Positions 61,412 to 64,000 of a stretch of DNA of 64,000 nt are shown here, in pieces. The stretch covers positions 1-64,000 of the forward strand of contig CACIRV010000001.1 of NCBI GenBank assembly GCA_902589155.1, given 5' to 3'. Origin of the DNA: an uncultured Pelagibacteraceae bacterium (GTDB taxonomy: Bacteria > Pseudomonadota > Alphaproteobacteria > Pelagibacterales > Pelagibacteraceae). Every line of letters starts with the position of its first letter. Position 1 is the first letter of the stretch. Under the pieces are notes generated by a model. It was not told the DNA's origin, searched no databases, and saw only the letters and a list, made by a program, of their open reading frames with translations. The translations under genes and the position numbers were made by a program.

Positions 61412-62668
61412 ATGCAAAAATTATTGATTAACGGAAAAAAAGAATTGTCTGGAAAGATCTCGATTTCTGGATCTAAAAATGCCACTTTGCCAATTTTGGC
61501 AGCAACTATTTTATCTCATCAAGTAGAATTAAAAAACATTCCTTTAGTTAGAGATATTTTTACAATGATAGACTTGTTAAAATTTATAGGATTAAAAATT
61601 AGTATTTTAAAAAATAAAAAAATAATTACAATAAATAATACAAATAAAAATATCAAAACACTAGCTCCTTATAAATTAGTAAAAACAATGCGAGCTGGAG
61701 TATTAGTATTGGGACCACTTTTAGCTAAATATAAAAAAGCTAAAATTTCACTTCCAGGAGGATGTGCAATTGGAAGTAGACCAGTTAATTTGCATCTTTT
61801 AGCACTAAAAAAATTAGGAGCAAAAATTAAAATAAAAAACGGATACATTTTTGCTGAAGCCAAAAATGGACTAAAAGGAGCAAAAATTACTTTTCCTAGT
61901 ATCTCTGTGGGAGCTACAGAGAACGCTGTGCTAGCAGCATTCAATGCTAAAGGAAAAACAATTCTTAAAAACTGCGCAATAGAACCTGAAGTTAAAGATT
62001 TGATTAAATTTTTAAATACGTTAGGGGGAAGAATTAAAATTGTAGGACGAAAAATTTTAATCATCGGATGTAAAATAAATAAAAAGCATATAACCCACGA
62101 AGTTATATTTGATAGAATTGAATTGGGTACTTATATGATAGCTGCAGCTCTAGTAGGAAAAAAAATAATACTCGATAAAATAAATCCTAGCATAATTCGA
62201 AATGAGGTAGATATTTTGAAAAAGATGGGAGTAAGATTAAAAGTTAAAAGATCTACTATTGAAATTCTTAAAAGCAATAAAATAAAAAAGATAAATCTTT
62301 CAACTAAGCCATATCCTGGTTTCCCAACTGATCTACAAGCGCAACTAATGGTTTTAATGACTAGGGCTCAAGGAATATCTAGAATTACAGAAAGTATTTT
62401 TGAAAACAGATTTATGCATGTCCCAGAATTAAAGAGAATGGGAGCTAATATAGAAATAAAGAATAAGATAGCTATCGTTAAAGGTCCTTCAAAGTTAACT
62501 GGAGCGGAGGTAATGGCTACAGACTTAAGAGCATCTGTAAGCTTAGTATTGGCAGGTTTAGTTGCTGATAATAGAACAATTATAAATAGAATATATCACT
62601 TAGATAGGGGATATGAGTTTTTAGAAAAAAAATTGAAAAATTGTAAAGCACGTATTAGAAGAATTTAA
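61412..62668 (+). CDS. murA: UDP-N-acetylglucosamine 1-carboxyvinyltransferase
   Basis: GKISISGSKNATLPILAATIL; KTMRAGVLVLGPLLAKYKKAKISLPGGCAIGSRPVNLHL. Confidence 0.98.
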   Translation: MQKLLINGKKELSGKISISGSKNATLPILAATILSHQVELKNIPLVRDIFTMIDLLKFIGLKISILKNKKIITINNTNKNIKTLAPYKLVKTMRAGVLVLGPLLAKYKKAKISLPGGCAIGSRPVNLHLLALKKLGAKIKIKNGYIFAEAKNGLKGAKITFPSISVGATENAVLAAFNAKGKTILKNCAIEPEVKDLIKFLNTLGGRIKIVGRKILIIGCKINKKHITHEVIFDRIELGTYMIAAALVGKKIILDKINPSIIRNEVDILKKMGVRLKVKRSTIEILKSNKIKKINLSTKPYPGFPTDLQAQLMVLMTRAQGISRITESIFENRFMHVPELKRMGANIEIKNKIAIVKGPSKLTGAEVMATDLRASVSLVLAGLVADNRTIINRIYHLDRGYEFLEKKLKNCKARIRRI

Positions 62669-62669
62669 A

Positions 62670-63113
62670 GTGAGAGCTAAAAATTTAAAACTCATAGCTA
62701 GAACTGACGAGGATCTTAGAATTATTTCTGCTCATCTTCAAGACTCGATTGTAAATACTAAAGATATTGCAAATTTAAAAAAAAATAAAATTTTTCTAAT
62801 GCAACTCAATAGATTTATGTGGGAAGATGTTGAAAAAGGCGTTTTTAGAAAAAATAAAAGAATTAGAACAGTATTGAAATTTGATAATGTTATAGAAGTT
62901 AATTCAAAAAACATAAGTCAAACTAACAAGGATAGATTTTTGGATTTTCTCGCTATTGAGAGCAATCAAATGCCAGATAATAATTATGAAATGAAATTAA
63001 TATTTTCTGGAGATGCAGTACTTAGAGTAATTGCAGAGGTAATTGAAGTTGCATTAGACGACCAGGGAGAACCTTGGGATACAAAAAATAAGCCAAAACA
63101 CAAAGTTTTATAA
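62670..63113 (+). CDS. DUF2948 family protein (GTG start)
   Basis: LKLIARTDEDLRIISAHLQDSIVNTKDIANLKKNKIFLMQLNRFMWED; downstream of murA as in other alphaproteobacteria. Confidence 0.85.
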   Translation: MRAKNLKLIARTDEDLRIISAHLQDSIVNTKDIANLKKNKIFLMQLNRFMWEDVEKGVFRKNKRIRTVLKFDNVIEVNSKNISQTNKDRFLDFLAIESNQMPDNNYEMKLIFSGDAVLRVIAEVIEVALDDQGEPWDTKNKPKHKVL

Positions 63114-63217
63114 TGTTAAGATATTTAAATAGATATAGCAAAATTAAAAAAATAGACATTGAAAGATCAGGTTCTTTAGTTATAAATCTAGCACAATATT
63201 TAAAAAAGGATTTTTAA
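63113..63217 (+). CDS. 34-aa ORF MLRYLNRYSKIKKIDIERSGSLVINLAQYLKKDF packed between DUF2948 and infA
   Basis: TAATG overlap with the DUF2948 stop and TAA|TTG abutting the infA start; not in ORF track because of length. Confidence 0.4.
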   Translation: MLRYLNRYSKIKKIDIERSGSLVINLAQYLKKDF

Positions 63218-63433
63218 TTGGCAAAACAAGAAACTTTAGAATTCAAAGGAAAGGTAACAGAATTATTACCTAATGCTATGTTTAGAGTAAAACTTGAAAA
63301 CAATCATGAAATATTAGCTCACACGGCTGGAAAATTGAGAAAGAATAGAATAAGAGTGCTGGCTGGAGATAATGTGATGGTAGAAATGACTCCATACGAT
63401 TTAACTAAAGGTAGAATAACTTTTAGATTTTAG
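63218..63433 (+). CDS. infA: Translation initiation factor IF-1 (TTG start)
   Basis: [71 protein letters not shown]. Confidence 0.97.
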   Translation: MAKQETLEFKGKVTELLPNAMFRVKLENNHEILAHTAGKLRKNRIRVLAGDNVMVEMTPYDLTKGRITFRF

Positions 63434-63507
63434 GCCTTGTAGCTCAGTAGTAGAGCAGTACCCTGAAAAGGTATGTGTCGTAAGTGCGATTCTTACCAAG
63501 GCCACCA
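63433..63507 (+). tRNA. tRNA-Phe (anticodon GAA), atypical D- and T-loops
   Basis: GGCCTTG TA GCTC AGTAGTA GAGC A GTACC CTGAAAA GGTAT GTGTC GTAAG TGCGATT CTTAC CAAGGCC A CCA; all stems pair; 75 nt. Confidence 0.93.
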
Positions 63508-63522
63508 CCAAGTTATGATTAA

Positions 63523-64000
63523 ATGAGCAAAATTAAATCTGATATTGAAATAGCAAGAGCAGCAAATATTAAACCAATTGATGAAGTGCTTGCAAAATCA
63601 AATATTCCTGATGATCCCTTTGCATTTAGTCCGATGGGACGTCATATAGCAAAACTTAATTTAGAATATATTTCCACATTAAAAGAAAAAAAAAATAATT
63701 TAATTTTGGTTACTGCTATTACTCCAACTCCTGCTGGAGAAGGAAAAACCACAACTTCTGTCGGCCTTAGTGATGCTCTGAATAAAATTGGAAAACACTC
63801 AATAGTCTGTTTAAGAGAACCAAGTTTGGGACCTTCATTTGGAATGAAGGGTGGAGCAGCAGGTGGCGGTTATGCTCAAGTTATTCCAATGGAACAGATC
63901 AACTTACATTTCACTGGTGACTTTCATGCAATAACTTCAGCTCATAATTTACTTTCAGCCTTAATAGATAATCATATTTATTGGGGAAATAAATTAAACA
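63523..64000 (+). CDS. fhs: Formate-tetrahydrofolate ligase, N-terminal part (truncated by window edge)
   Basis: [33 protein letters not shown]...[29 protein letters not shown]...[41 protein letters not shown]. Confidence 0.97.
   Translation, partial: MSKIKSDIEIARAANIKPIDEVLAKSNIPDDPFAFSPMGRHIAKLNLEYISTLKEKKNNLILVTAITPTPAGEGKTTTSVGLSDALNKIGKHSIVCLREPSLGPSFGMKGGAAGGGYAQVIPMEQINLHFTGDFHAITSAHNLLSALIDNHIYWGNKLN

Noticed and set aside
61669-62064. 131-aa minus-strand ORF inside murA
   Set aside because: Antisense shadow of murA.
1-64000. CRISPR arrays, transposases, prophage, toxin-antitoxin or biosynthetic clusters
   Set aside because: No regularly spaced repeats, no IS/phage genes and no such clusters found when reading the window and ORF translations.

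Overview
AT-rich (roughly 30% GC by eye), densely packed alphaproteobacterial chromosome segment. Gene content and order look like SAR11 / Candidatus Pelagibacter-type, which is an inference from protein families and synteny without a database search. Most of the window is core housekeeping: TAXI-TRAP transporter, aceE-aceF, aacS, thiolase, uppP, gltD-gltB, thrS-infC-rpmI-rplT-pheS-pheT-lepA, trkH, lysK (class I), pyrD, rpmB, cobS-cobT-dnaJ-like/bolA, aroK-aroB, def-fmt-truA, dapE-dapD-argB-yidC-yidD-rnpA-rpmH, dcd, murA, infA and fhs (partial). There are three tRNAs (Arg-ACG, Ser-GGA, Phe-GAA). Small accessory patches carry surface-polysaccharide genes, a SET-domain protein and several unannotated microproteins. 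I found no CRISPR array, rRNA, transposase or phage block. The most interesting locus is infA/tRNA-Phe at the right end. The tRNA's first base is the last base of the infA stop codon, its D- and T-loops both depart from the canonical elbow (short D-loop lacking a GG pair, position 55 = G instead of T), and the genome encodes a tandem CCACCA at its 3' end. Other notable points are a pyruvate dehydrogenase E1 with a fused N-terminal lipoyl domain, an orphan CobS/CobT pair beside a J-domain protein, a bacterial SET-domain protein, and an 18-aa membrane microprotein with a strong Shine-Dalgarno.
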